The notes under the pieces are model-generated. The model was given only the letters and a program-made list of their open reading frames with translations. It ran no database searches and was not told the DNA's origin. From positions 1 through 13,574 of the forward strand of contig SKJD01000029.1 of NCBI GenBank assembly GCA_007116095.1: a stretch of 13,574 nucleotides of DNA, in the 5' to 3' direction. This DNA comes from Candidatus Hydrogenedentota bacterium. Lineage in GTDB: Bacteria; Hydrogenedentota; Hydrogenedentia; Hydrogenedentales; SCBR16-9. Below are positions 1 through 7,394 of the stretch, piece by piece. Made by a program: the position numbers and the translations under genes. Numbering within the stretch: position 1 is the first letter of the stretch; the number at the start of each line of letters is the position of its first letter.

Positions 1-16
1 CAAGAAAACGGTCCAG

Positions 17-33
17 TTTTAACGCAAAGGCGC
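17..33 (+). repeat. Short dispersed repeat, copy 1 of TTTTAACGCAAAGGCGC
   Basis: These 17 bases recur exactly at 8719-8735, where the last eight bases (AAAGGCGC) are then repeated once more at 8736-8743. Both copies are on the same strand and both are intergenic. Similar AACGCAAAGGCGCAAAG strings occur in intergenic DNA of many bacteria; I assign no function. Confidence 0.6.
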
Positions 34-54
34 TATGCAGCAAAGAATGTTGAT

Positions 55-210
55 TCAACGTACTGGATTCCTGCCTGCGCAGGAATGACGAAGGTGGCGG
101 CGTTGCTTGGAGTCGGAGTTGATGGCAAGCTGGGCGATAACCTGATTTTTCTTCGTGCTTATGCACGAAGACGCAAAGTGAACTTTGCGACTCCACATAA
201 CGAATCGACC
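55..210 (-). repeat. Two-hairpin intergenic repeat, copy R1 (long form, minus orientation)
   Basis: Read on the minus strand, this is an inverted copy of 8334-8488, recognisable over about 155 bp. The order is GGTCGATTCGTTATGTGGAG, hairpin 1, hairpin 2, AGAAAAATCAGG, then diverged sequence ending in ATCCAGTACGTTGA. Hairpin 1 is GCAAAGT/ACTTTGC (173-179 with 182-188). Hairpin 2 is CTTCGTGC/GCACGAAG (151-158 with 163-170). The far end carries CCTGCGCAGGAATGACG (74-90, plus strand), which recurs at 12416-12432. There is no coding potential and no transposase nearby, so it is a non-autonomous palindromic repeat of unknown mobility. Confidence 0.8.
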
Positions 211-314
211 TATGCGGTAATAGTAGAACTGCACCCTAAAATTTTCAGACTGCTTTACAGGAACTACAACAACGAACAATCGAAGCGTGCAAGCACGTTT
301 TGGGAGGTAGACTG

Positions 315-1622
315 ATGGCCGGAGTATCACGACGTACTTTCATGAAGGGCGCTTCGGTCGCTTTGGCGGCCTCGGCGTTGGCGGCAAGCGGCTCGAGAAA
401 GGTGTCGGCCAACGACAAGATCGTCATCGGCGCCATTGGCTGCGGGGGGATTGGCAAGGTCAACTTGCAGACCTTCCTGCATCATGCCGATGTCGACTGC
501 GCGGTGGTCTGTGATGTGGACGAACGCCACCTGGCGCAGGGCGCACAGATTGTGGAAGGGGCCCGGGACCACGCCCCGACGATGGAGCGCGATTTTCGTC
601 GGGTCATCGAACGGAATGACATCGATGCCGTGCTGGTCTCCACCCCGGACCACTGGCATGCCCTGCCCACCATCTATGCCTGTCAGGCCGGGCAAGACGT
701 CTATTGCGAGAAGCCCCTGGGCAAGTCCATCGATGAAGGCCGCGCCATGCTGGACGCCCAGAAAGCGAACAACACCGTGGCGCAGATGGGGACCCATTGG
801 CGCAGCGATCCGCATATTGCCCAGGCGGTCAAGTTTATCCAGGATGGCAAGGCCGGGAAGATTCGCTTCGTGCGCGCCTGGTCCTACCTGGACTGGATCG
901 GCGGCATCGGCAATCCCCCGGACGGCACGCCGCCGGCGGAGGCCGACTACGATTTATGGCTGGGCCCGGCGCCGGATCGACCCTTCAATGAAAACCGCTT
1001 CCACTTCAACTTCCGCTGGTTCTGGGACTATGCGGGCGGCCTGATGACGGACTGGGGCGTGCACCTGCTCAACATCTGCCAGTGGGCAATGGGCCCGGAA
1101 GTGCCGAAGCGGGTGAGCTCGACTGGCGGCAAGTATGTGGTGGAGGACAACAGCGAAACCCCGGATACACAGGTGGCGCTCTACGAATTCTCGGACTACA
1201 CCCTTGTCTTCGAGCAGCAGATGGTGGGTGGCATCGGACCCGGCGGCAAGCCGCATGGCATGTTATTCAGCGGCTCCGAAGGCACGGTGATCATCACCGA
1301 GTCCTCCTGGGAATACATCCCCGAACCCACCAAGGGCGGTCAGGAGTCGGTCGAGGAAAGCTTCCGCAACGATCCCAGGCGGGATCATGTCCGCAACTTC
1401 CTGGACTGCGTCAAGACCCGCGAAGACCCGGCGCAGAACTTCGAGATCAGCCATTTTGTGTCGACCATGGCGCTCTTGGGGAACCTGGCCTACCGCACGG
1501 GGGCCGAGGTGCATTGGGACGCCGAGAACGAGCGGGTTACAAACAACCTTGAGGCCGATGCGCTGGTCGCCTGTGCCTATCGTGACCCCTGGACCCTGCC
1601 CTACAGCCACCGGCTGGGCTGA
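315..1622 (+). CDS. Tat-exported Gfo/Idh/MocA-family oxidoreductase (copy 1)
   Basis: This is a 435-aa NAD(P)-dependent oxidoreductase, probably periplasmic, acting on an unidentified sugar, polyol or glycoside. ATG 315 is chosen because GGGAGGT (302-308) precedes it at good spacing; an in-frame TTG at 300 would absorb that site. Residues 5-11 (SRRTFMK) begin a twin-arginine leader ending near residue 32. The Rossmann domain follows, with GCGGIG at 42-47, acidic D67/D69 after the second strand, TPDHWH at 110-115 and EKP at 132-134, where the lysine is the usual catalytic residue of the family. The C-terminal alpha/beta domain holds TDWGVH (245-250), matching the family's conserved D-x-G-x-H. 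Length fits the bacterial Gfo/Idh/MocA type. Family members with Tat leaders, such as Zymomonas glucose-fructose oxidoreductase, fold with bound cofactor before export. The substrate cannot be told from sequence. The gene appears monocistronic and converges on a paralogue at 1766-3088. Confidence 0.92.
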   Translation: MAGVSRRTFMKGASVALAASALAASGSRKVSANDKIVIGAIGCGGIGKVNLQTFLHHADVDCAVVCDVDERHLAQGAQIVEGARDHAPTMERDFRRVIERNDIDAVLVSTPDHWHALPTIYACQAGQDVYCEKPLGKSIDEGRAMLDAQKANNTVAQMGTHWRSDPHIAQAVKFIQDGKAGKIRFVRAWSYLDWIGGIGNPPDGTPPAEADYDLWLGPAPDRPFNENRFHFNFRWFWDYAGGLMTDWGVHLLNICQWAMGPEVPKRVSSTGGKYVVEDNSETPDTQVALYEFSDYTLVFEQQMVGGIGPGGKPHGMLFSGSEGTVIITESSWEYIPEPTKGGQESVEESFRNDPRRDHVRNFLDCVKTREDPAQNFEISHFVSTMALLGNLAYRTGAEVHWDAENERVTNNLEADALVACAYRDPWTLPYSHRLG

Positions 1623-1648
1623 GACAGCGGGGAAGAGAGATTTTGTAC

Positions 1649-1730
1649 CCCCGGAGTAGCAAAGCTTGCTTTGCTTATGCCCCGGAGTAGCAAAGCTTGC
1701 TTTGCTTATGTCCCGGTGTAGCAAAGACAG
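1649..1730 (+). repeat. 31-bp tandem palindromic repeat between convergent genes (R2)
   Basis: Two perfect 31-bp units (1649-1679 and 1680-1710) are followed by a third, decayed unit (from 1711) that keeps CCCGGTGTAGCAAAG but loses the second half of its stem. Each intact unit contains GGAGTAGC and the palindrome GCAAAGC/GCTTTGC with a two-base TT loop. The GGAGTAGC plus hairpin is the same design as hairpin 1 of the dispersed repeat at 150-208, 3145-3224, 8334-8488 and 12450-12500, but without its second CTTCGTGC hairpin. It lies between the 3' ends of two convergent oxidoreductase genes and could act on transcript ends, though no U-tract follows the intact stems. Confidence 0.85.
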
Positions 1731-1752
1731 TGTATTATGCTACATTATTTTT
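1718..1752 (+). terminator. Possible weak terminator hairpin
   Basis: GTAGCA (1718-1723) can pair with TGCTAC (1738-1743), followed by ATTATTTTT on the plus strand. The loop is 14 nt and the stem only 6 bp, so this is a weak candidate for ending transcription of the oxidoreductase at 315-1622. It is formed partly from the decayed third tandem repeat. Confidence 0.3.
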
Positions 1753-1765
1753 GTCCAAAGCACCC

Positions 1766-3088
1766 TTAAATCTCCGGGTATTCGAAGCCCTTGCGGCGGG
1801 GACGGTCCAGGAAATAGTTCCCCCATTGACTGTTGGTAAAACGCTCCTGCGCCGGGTTCCAGTGCAGCTTGATCCCGGTTTCGCCGGTGACTTCACTGAC
1901 CCAGCGGGCGATATTAAATAAATGACACAATGTCGCCGAGCGATGGCCAATCTCCGCATGGCACACCGGTTGGTTGCGATCGTGAATACAGTCGATCCAG
2001 TTACGGAAGTGATTCGTACTCTTTTGCACAATGACTTCTGGTGCTTCCAGCGGCTCTTCCAGCAATTCCGGCGGATCGGCCGTGTACCGACTCCGATCGA
2101 TGGTAATGCGACCTTTCTCGCCCACAAAAACGCCGCCCCACTTGGGCGCATCGCCAAATTCCAGGATAATACCGCTAGCGTAGCGCATAAATACCTTAGG
2201 CGACAAAAGATCGCCGGGCACATACGGCCCTTCGCCGCGGTTGATGGAAGGCTTGAAGGGCTCGCCCTCCGTCCAGACCTCTACCGGCCCGGTTTCGCTC
2301 GTATCCAGCACCCATTGAATCTGATCCATGCCATGCGCGCCATCTGAAGTCACGTGGTTGCCGGCAAAGTCCTTGAAACTCACCCAGCCCCAAATCTCGC
2401 GGAAGCGCGGATGAAAGGCATGGGGCTGTACTGGGCCGCACCACATATCCCAGTCGATATCATCGGGTATCGGATGCCCCGGCATGCCATTAATCTCCGG
2501 CGACGACAAATTGCACCCGATCACCCGCTCGATTTTCCCGATACGGCCATTGCGGATGAGCATGCAGGCCGCACGGTTCTCCAGATTCGAACGATCCTGC
2601 GTGCCCGACTGAAAGACCCGGCCATATTTTTCCGCCGCCTGCACCATCAGCCGCCCTTCCCGCACGGTCAACGAAATTGGTTTCTCACAGTAAATATCCT
2701 TGCCCGCCTGCGCCGCATGAATCGCAGGCAACCCGTGCCAGTGCTCGGGCGTGGCGATCACCACTGCATCAACATCTTTGCGGTCTAGGATGTCGCGGTA
2801 GTCTCGGTAATCATCCGCGTCAATCAAGCCGGCTATATGCTCTCGCTTGGGCTGGTCTACATCAGCCACCGCAGCCACCCGAATATCATCATACGCAGTC
2901 AAGTGCTGAATAATGGCGCTACCCATGAGGCCGGTTCCGATCACGCCGACCACCAACTGGTCATTGGCGCCGGGATTGCCGTTGGCTGCCAGCACCCCCG
3001 ACGGCAACACCATTGGCGCCATCGCCCCGGTTACTCCCGCCGCCAGACCCTGTTTCAGAAAACTACGACGCGGCATGACATTTTTCAC
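1766..3088 (-). CDS. Tat-exported Gfo/Idh/MocA-family oxidoreductase (copy 2)
   Basis: This is a 440-aa NAD(P)-dependent oxidoreductase of the Gfo/Idh/MocA family, predicted extracytoplasmic. A GTG start at 3088 is chosen because AAGGAGG (3097-3103) lies 8 nt before it; the ATG four codons later is too far from that site, and longer frames lack one. Residues 7-12 (RRSFLK) form the twin-arginine motif of a leader that ends near residue 36. The nucleotide-binding motif is GTGLMG (51-56), with D75/D77 after the second strand, TPEHWH at 113-118 and EKP at 135-137. The C-terminal domain has SDGAHGMD (248-255), the family D-x-x-H signature. It differs clearly in sequence from the two other copies, so recent tandem duplication is unlikely. 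The gene lies 137 bp downstream of the TPR lipoprotein gene on the same strand, with a repeat between them, so read-through or a separate promoter is possible. Substrate unknown. Confidence 0.92.
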   Translation of the reverse strand: MKNVMPRRSFLKQGLAAGVTGAMAPMVLPSGVLAANGNPGANDQLVVGVIGTGLMGSAIIQHLTAYDDIRVAAVADVDQPKREHIAGLIDADDYRDYRDILDRKDVDAVVIATPEHWHGLPAIHAAQAGKDIYCEKPISLTVREGRLMVQAAEKYGRVFQSGTQDRSNLENRAACMLIRNGRIGKIERVIGCNLSSPEINGMPGHPIPDDIDWDMWCGPVQPHAFHPRFREIWGWVSFKDFAGNHVTSDGAHGMDQIQWVLDTSETGPVEVWTEGEPFKPSINRGEGPYVPGDLLSPKVFMRYASGIILEFGDAPKWGGVFVGEKGRITIDRSRYTADPPELLEEPLEAPEVIVQKSTNHFRNWIDCIHDRNQPVCHAEIGHRSATLCHLFNIARWVSEVTGETGIKLHWNPAQERFTNSQWGNYFLDRPRRKGFEYPEI

Positions 3089-3096
3089 TGTACTAA

Positions 3097-3103
3097 CCTC
3101 CTT
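3097..3103 (-). promoter_or_regulatory. Ribosome binding site fixing a GTG start
   Basis: On the minus strand AAGGAGG sits 8 nt before GTG 3088, the strongest Shine-Dalgarno match in the window. It supports the GTG start for the second oxidoreductase over the in-frame ATG at 3076. Confidence 0.75.
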
Positions 3104-3144
3104 CAGGCGCTTGTAACGAATTGTCATGCAAGTTCCCTTTGCGG

Positions 3145-3224
3145 CCTTCGTGCATCTCACGAAGGAGATTAAACGGTATGTCTGTAATATCACGCAAACT
3201 GAAGTTTGCTACTCCCATATATTC
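3145..3224 (-). repeat. Two-hairpin intergenic repeat, copy R3 (split form, minus orientation)
   Basis: Read on the minus strand: CGAATATATGGGAGTAGC, hairpin 1 GCAAACT/AGTTTGC (3194-3200 with 3203-3209), about 28 nt of unrelated sequence, then hairpin 2 CCTTCGTG/CACGAAGG (3145-3152 with 3158-3165). Other copies have the two hairpins almost adjacent, so this copy carries extra sequence between them. It fills most of the gap between the stop of the TPR lipoprotein gene and the start of the second oxidoreductase gene, so both stems would lie in any read-through transcript. Confidence 0.75.
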
Positions 3225-3225
3225 G

Positions 3226-4953
3226 TTACTCCGGTACTGCGTCCGGCTTGTGCTCATCCAATTTTTCCTGGACGCCTTCCAGGGTCGGGTCCAGGCGGTG
3301 GGCGCGTCGCCATTCGGCGATGGCCCGCTCGACGTTCCCCTGGAGCAGGTAGGCGTCGCCCAGGTGGTCGCGGAGGATGGCGTCGTCGGAGTCCATGTTG
3401 TAGATGGCGCGCTGTATCAAATCAATCGCACGTTCCGCGTCGCCCATGCGGTAATAAATCCAGCCCAGGCTGTCGAGATAAAAGCCGTTGTTCGGGTCCT
3501 GCTTCAGCGCACGCTCCAGCATTTCCTCCGCCTCCTCGAGATGCACGTCATGTTCGGCGTAGAGGTAACCGAGAAAGTTCAGGATATCCGGGTCCTCCGG
3601 GTCCTGCTTCAGGTAGGCCTTGAGGTGCTTCTCGGTCTGGTCGAAGTCGTCCATTTCTTCGTAGCAGATGGCGAGGTAGTAGTGGTAGCGGAGATCGGAA
3701 CCGAAGTTTTCCAGCGCGGCCTCGAAGCTATTAGCGGCCGCTTCAAAATCGCCCCCGGCCATATAGGTGCGTCCCATTAATGTTAGCAGCACATCGGATT
3801 CGCCCACCGCTTCCAGGTAGCGTTCAGCATGTTCAAGGAGCCACTGCCCGGCCTGATCGTAGTGGAAGAGGTAAAGCAGCCGGTTGAGGTAGGCGTTGAA
3901 TTCATCGTCAATGTTCCCGTCAATCTCGTCCAGCACCTCGATAATGCCCAGGTAATCCTGCTCTGTCTTTTCCAGGGCGATGGCCCGGAAGAAATTGGTT
4001 AGCAACGGCGCACTGGTTGGCGCGTGGATTTCCAGGACTTCATTGGGCTGTTCGGCGCGGAGGTGGATGTACATGGCGTGCAGGAAATGGTTCATCTCCG
4101 CGTTTTCGCTGACGAAGAGCCGCTCGTATTGGGTCAGGGCGCGGTCATAGTCGCCAATCCGGGTCAGGGCGCCGGCCAGGTTCTCCAGCGCCTGCAAGTC
4201 ATCTGGACGCGAGCGCGCATAATGCTCTAGTTGAGCAACGCTTTGCAGGTTGTCGTCGGACTCCAGGTAGAGCGTGCCCAGGAGAAAACGGGCCCGGGAA
4301 AGATGAGGGTTTAGCACCAGCGCCTGATGCAACGCTTCCTTGGCCGCTTCCCCGTCGTCAATGCGGATATAGTTGATGGCGAGTTGGTAGTAGAGCCCGG
4401 CGGAGTCCGGGTTCATCGCGATCAGCCGTTCGTAGATGTCGATGGCGGCGACCAGGTCATTGATGCTTTCTTGCAGCTCAACAAGCGCGCCGTAGCCCAG
4501 CACATTGTCCGGACTCAGTTCGATGGCTGTCTTGAAGGCGTCCACGGCTTCGTCGTAGCGTTCGAGTTGGTGGTAGATTTCTCCCAGCACCACCCACAAG
4601 TTGGCGCGGTCCGGAGCCTGCTCCACCGACCGTTCCGCCATGACCAGGGCGTTCTGGAAGTCCTGTTGCCGCAGATAGCCGCGAATGATACGCAAGGTCG
4701 GGGTGACGGCTTTGGGGTCATATTTCGGGACCTGTTCCATTTCCGCGATGGCCCGATCGTAGTCTCCCTCTTGTTCATAGACAATGGAGCTGATGTAGTG
4801 CGAGAAGGCCCGGGCCTCGGGCGAGGGGCGCTCAATCTTGCCCCATTGCGGCGAATAGTTGAAAAACTCCGCCAACTGCTCGCCAGTGGAAGCGCAGCCG
4901 CTCAAGCCGGAAAAAAGGATTACGGTGAGGAACAAGGAACCTATCATGTGCAT
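3226..4953 (-). CDS. Large TPR-repeat lipoprotein
   Basis: This 575-aa protein is built almost wholly of tetratricopeptide repeats. ATG 4953 is chosen because it begins a lipoprotein signal: a hydrophobic stretch (4-16) and the lipobox LSGC with the lipidated cysteine at residue 20. A second ATG two codons on (4947) is equally possible, and upstream extension would run into rnhB. Roughly 15 TPR units of about 34 residues can be laid end to end from about residue 48 to 565, with the usual G-Y and A...A..P spacing (for example LGEIYHQLERYDEAVDAF). TPRs are protein-protein scaffolds, so a membrane-tethered assembly or docking role is likely; no catalytic domain is seen. N-terminal units are canonical, while the middle units (about residues 290-380) are degenerate. 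The start lies 55 bp after the rnhB stop, so co-transcription is likely. The ribosome binding site is weak. The partner is unknown. Confidence 0.88.
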   Translation of the reverse strand: MHMIGSLFLTVILFSGLSGCASTGEQLAEFFNYSPQWGKIERPSPEARAFSHYISSIVYEQEGDYDRAIAEMEQVPKYDPKAVTPTLRIIRGYLRQQDFQNALVMAERSVEQAPDRANLWVVLGEIYHQLERYDEAVDAFKTAIELSPDNVLGYGALVELQESINDLVAAIDIYERLIAMNPDSAGLYYQLAINYIRIDDGEAAKEALHQALVLNPHLSRARFLLGTLYLESDDNLQSVAQLEHYARSRPDDLQALENLAGALTRIGDYDRALTQYERLFVSENAEMNHFLHAMYIHLRAEQPNEVLEIHAPTSAPLLTNFFRAIALEKTEQDYLGIIEVLDEIDGNIDDEFNAYLNRLLYLFHYDQAGQWLLEHAERYLEAVGESDVLLTLMGRTYMAGGDFEAAANSFEAALENFGSDLRYHYYLAICYEEMDDFDQTEKHLKAYLKQDPEDPDILNFLGYLYAEHDVHLEEAEEMLERALKQDPNNGFYLDSLGWIYYRMGDAERAIDLIQRAIYNMDSDDAILRDHLGDAYLLQGNVERAIAEWRRAHRLDPTLEGVQEKLDEHKPDAVPE

Positions 4954-5008
4954 TTTCGCTTTGCCTGTGGATAGCGCACGTGCACCAAGTTGAACGGCAC
5001 GCGGCGTT

Positions 5009-5704
5009 CTAAAAGGTTTCAAACAGCTCATCTTGTTTGGGGGTTGGCGCCAGGGGCGCGAAACTCCGCCGGTGTATTGGGCAAGGCCCCAGACGGACCA
5101 GGGCATCCAGGTGTTCTCGGGTGCCATAGCCTTTGTGCCGGGCGAAGCCATAACCGGGGTACTCCTGTTCATAGCGCATCATCAGCTTGTCACGGGTGAC
5201 CTTCGCAATGATGCTGGCCGCCGCTACGGTCAAAGACCGTGCATCTCCTTTGACCAGCTTAATCTGGGGAAGTGACAGGCCCGGTACATGAAAGCCGTCC
5301 ACCAGCGCACAATCAGGGGATTGTTCAAGGCCTTCGAGGGCTTCCTGCATCACGCAGTAATTGGCGGCCTGAATGCCGAGCAAATCGATCCTGGCAGCGT
5401 CCAATGTGGCGACGCTGACCGCATGATCTTCTGTACACAATACTGAATAAAGGCGATCTCGTTCCGCTTCCCGGAGTTTCTTGGAATCATTCAGGCCCGG
5501 AACAGGGCGCTGCAAGACCACCGCCGCTGCGACAATCGGCCCGGCCAGTGGACCCCGACCCGCCTCGTCCACGCCGGCGATACGCCGAAAACCGGATGCA
5601 AGCACCTTCATTTCTTCTGCTAACATAAGGGTTAGGGCTTCTTGTTCCGCTAAACCGAGGGTTGCTGCGTCAAATTCGGGCCAGAGTGTTTGAATAGGGT
5701 CCAT
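5009..5704 (-). CDS. rnhB: Ribonuclease HII
   Basis: RNase HII cleaves the RNA strand of RNA-DNA hybrids and nicks at single ribonucleotides misincorporated in DNA, starting ribonucleotide excision repair in the cytoplasm. The 231-aa product has all family signatures in order: GVDEAGRGPLAGP (44-56) with catalytic D46 and E47, LNDSKKL (71-77), VDGF with D136, KGDARS (152-157), AAASIIAKVTRD (161-172) and GYGFARHKGYGT (184-195), then GPCPIHRRSF. The later catalytic carboxylates should be D136 and one of D154 or D171; I cannot decide without an alignment. ATG 5704 gives an extra 35 or so residues before the core, within the range of bacterial homologues; the ribosome binding site is weak (AAGG), and internal ATGs at codons 28 and 32 are alternatives. 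It heads a minus-strand pair with the TPR lipoprotein gene and is divergent from the oxidoreductase at 5994. Confidence 0.97.
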   Translation of the reverse strand: MDPIQTLWPEFDAATLGLAEQEALTLMLAEEMKVLASGFRRIAGVDEAGRGPLAGPIVAAAVVLQRPVPGLNDSKKLREAERDRLYSVLCTEDHAVSVATLDAARIDLLGIQAANYCVMQEALEGLEQSPDCALVDGFHVPGLSLPQIKLVKGDARSLTVAAASIIAKVTRDKLMMRYEQEYPGYGFARHKGYGTREHLDALVRLGPCPIHRRSFAPLAPTPKQDELFETF

Positions 5705-5993
5705 CGGGCTTGCCTTGTTGTTCCGTAAGCCAGGATGCCTAACTGTAGCCTGTCTGCATATTCTAATACAAGTAGCCGGGTGCGCATCCGTGGAATCGGG
5801 AGCGTTTTTTTACGGGTTTTGGGTAGATTTCGCGGGATTAACCTGCTATCCTGTCTTGATGTGGAGCATAATGCGATCAGGTCATGGGCCGGTTGCCTAC
5901 CATTTCAGTGCGCCCCACGCGGTGAGCGCATGACCAGACGGAACCCCGGACACATGGGGCTTTCGATAACAGATTTATCTAGGAGAATGGGAT

Positions 5994-7289
5994 ATGGAAC
6001 TCACACGACGTAGTTTTCTGGGCGCTTCCGCCGCAGCCATGGTGGCGGCGGGAACGATGTCGCGCAGCACGGTCTTCGGCGCCAACGAACGCATCGGAGT
6101 TTGCGTGGTTGGCGTGAACGGCCAGGGTAATGGTCACATCAGAAATTATATCAACTCCCCGGATTCCGAATTGGTGGCTATATGCGATGCCGACGAACGC
6201 ATACTCTACGGACGCCGGGATCAGATCAAGAACGATGACGATATCGACGTCAAGACCTACGTGGACATCCGGGACGCCCTGGCCGATGACGATATCGACG
6301 TCATCAGTATCGCCTCGCCGAACCACTGGCACGCGCTCAGCGCGATCTGGGCCGTGCAAGCCGGCAAGGACGTCTATGTCGAAAAACCCGCCTCGCACAA
6401 TGTCTTTGAAGGCCAGCAGCTTATTGCGGCGGCGCGTGAATACGACCGGATCATCCAGCATGGCACACAGAGCCGCTCGAACCGCACCTGGATGCGGGAC
6501 ATTCAACTTTTGCAGTCCGGGGAAATCATCGGGCCGCTGCATACCGCCCGGGCGCTGGGTTTCAAGCATGGTCGGCGGGACAGCATCGGCTTTGCGGACC
6601 CGGAAGACCCACCCGAAGGACTGCATTGGCGCCTTTGGCAGGGACCGGCCGTGGACCAACCCTACAACCCGCTATACCATCCCTACAACTGGCACTGGTT
6701 CTGGAAATACGGCAACGGAGAAATCGGCAATCAGGGCGTACACCAGATGGACATCGCCACCTGGGGCATGAACAAGGGCATGCCGGTCAGCGTCTACAGC
6801 GCCGGTGGCCGCTACACCTATGAAGACCAGGGCGAAACGCCGAATACAAACGTCGCCACCTTCACCTACGCTGACGGGACCATGCTCATCTTTGATGTCC
6901 GGAACCGTTTCAGTAACGACGAAGCGGGCGTGCGGGTCGGCAATCTCTTCTATGGCAGCGATGGCTACTATGTCGAAGGCCAGGGCTTCTTTGACCGGGG
7001 CGACAACCTGATCGAGCTGGATGAGGCGGAATACCCCTTCCCCGAGAGCGCAGGCGCTTTCCAGAACTTCCTCAATGCGGTCAAGAGTCGGGACACAAAC
7101 GAAATTCAGGGCAACATGGAAGACGCCCATGTGTCCAATACCTTCTGTCACCTGGCGAACATCTCGTACCGCATGGGCCGCTCGCTGAACTTTAATCCGG
7201 ACAACGAAACTTTCGTCGATGCGCCGGAGGCCGATGCCCTGCTGACCCGGGAATACCACCCGGATTTCGAGGTGCCCAAGCTGGCGTAG
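5994..7289 (+). CDS. Tat-exported Gfo/Idh/MocA-family oxidoreductase (copy 3)
   Basis: This is a 431-aa NAD(P)-dependent oxidoreductase, predicted periplasmic. ATG 5994 follows AGGAGA (5981-5986) at 7 nt. Residues 4-10 (TRRSFLG) start a twin-arginine leader that ends near residue 30. The nucleotide-binding loop is GQGNGH (43-48), a variant of GxGxxG in which the last glycine is shifted by one. SPNHWH is at 108-113 and EKP at 130-132. In the C-terminal domain GNQGVHQMD (245-253) replaces the aspartate of D-x-G-x-H with N246 while keeping H250 and D253. That variant sets it apart from copies 1 and 2 and suggests a separate subfamily. Residues 80-102 are unusually rich in aspartate (DDDIDV, DDDIDV). 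The gene is divergent from rnhB across a 289-bp gap and stands alone on its strand. The substrate is not inferable; sugar, inositol or glycoside oxidation fits the family. Confidence 0.92.
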   Translation: MELTRRSFLGASAAAMVAAGTMSRSTVFGANERIGVCVVGVNGQGNGHIRNYINSPDSELVAICDADERILYGRRDQIKNDDDIDVKTYVDIRDALADDDIDVISIASPNHWHALSAIWAVQAGKDVYVEKPASHNVFEGQQLIAAAREYDRIIQHGTQSRSNRTWMRDIQLLQSGEIIGPLHTARALGFKHGRRDSIGFADPEDPPEGLHWRLWQGPAVDQPYNPLYHPYNWHWFWKYGNGEIGNQGVHQMDIATWGMNKGMPVSVYSAGGRYTYEDQGETPNTNVATFTYADGTMLIFDVRNRFSNDEAGVRVGNLFYGSDGYYVEGQGFFDRGDNLIELDEAEYPFPESAGAFQNFLNAVKSRDTNEIQGNMEDAHVSNTFCHLANISYRMGRSLNFNPDNETFVDAPEADALLTREYHPDFEVPKLA

Positions 7290-7318
7290 CGTCGTTGGTT
7301 GGAATAACAGGAATCCAG

Positions 7319-7349
7319 TCCCGGGGTGGGTGAATGGCTTGCCCCGGGA
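7319..7349. terminator. Hairpin between convergent genes
   Basis: TCCCGGGG (7319-7326) pairs perfectly with CCCCGGGA (7342-7349) around a 15-nt loop. It sits between the 3' ends of the third oxidoreductase (ends 7289) and the alpha/beta hydrolase (ends 7395), the right place for a bidirectional terminator. No U-tract follows on either strand, so intrinsic termination is uncertain; RNA 3'-end stabilisation is an alternative. Confidence 0.45.
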
Positions 7350-7394
7350 TTGATGCATTGCTCCGTGGGGCTCCCTGTTTATGAAGAGATGATT

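Larger units (their letters stand above)
1..314. other. Non-coding stretch with repeats upstream of the first oxidoreductase
   Basis: No convincing gene is seen here. Short open frames on both strands run through palindromic repeats and lack a ribosome binding site or a recognisable product. The stretch holds a 17-bp copy of TTTTAACGCAAAGGCGC (17-33), an element containing CCTGCGCAGGAATGACG (74-90), and an inverted copy of the two-hairpin repeat (55-210). The promoter of the gene starting at 315 should lie between about 211 and 300, but I cannot point to a good -35/-10 pair. Confidence 0.6.

Noticed and set aside
327..815. Open frames antisense to or out of frame with the oxidoreductase genes (also within 3226-5172 plus strand, 9365-10512 plus strand and 12469-13257 minus strand)
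   Set aside because: They lie wholly inside well-supported genes, lack ribosome binding sites, and have the skewed composition expected from reading GC-rich coding DNA in the wrong frame.
1649..1730. Possible CRISPR array
   Set aside because: The 31-bp units are head-to-tail with no spacers, and no cas gene is present.
4954..5172. Longer N-terminus for the TPR lipoprotein
   Set aside because: It would overlap rnhB by about 160 bp and bury the lipoprotein signal peptide 73 residues inside the protein.
5715..5933. A 72-codon open frame in the gap between rnhB and the third oxidoreductase
   Set aside because: No ribosome binding site, no domain, and it overlaps the likely divergent promoter region.
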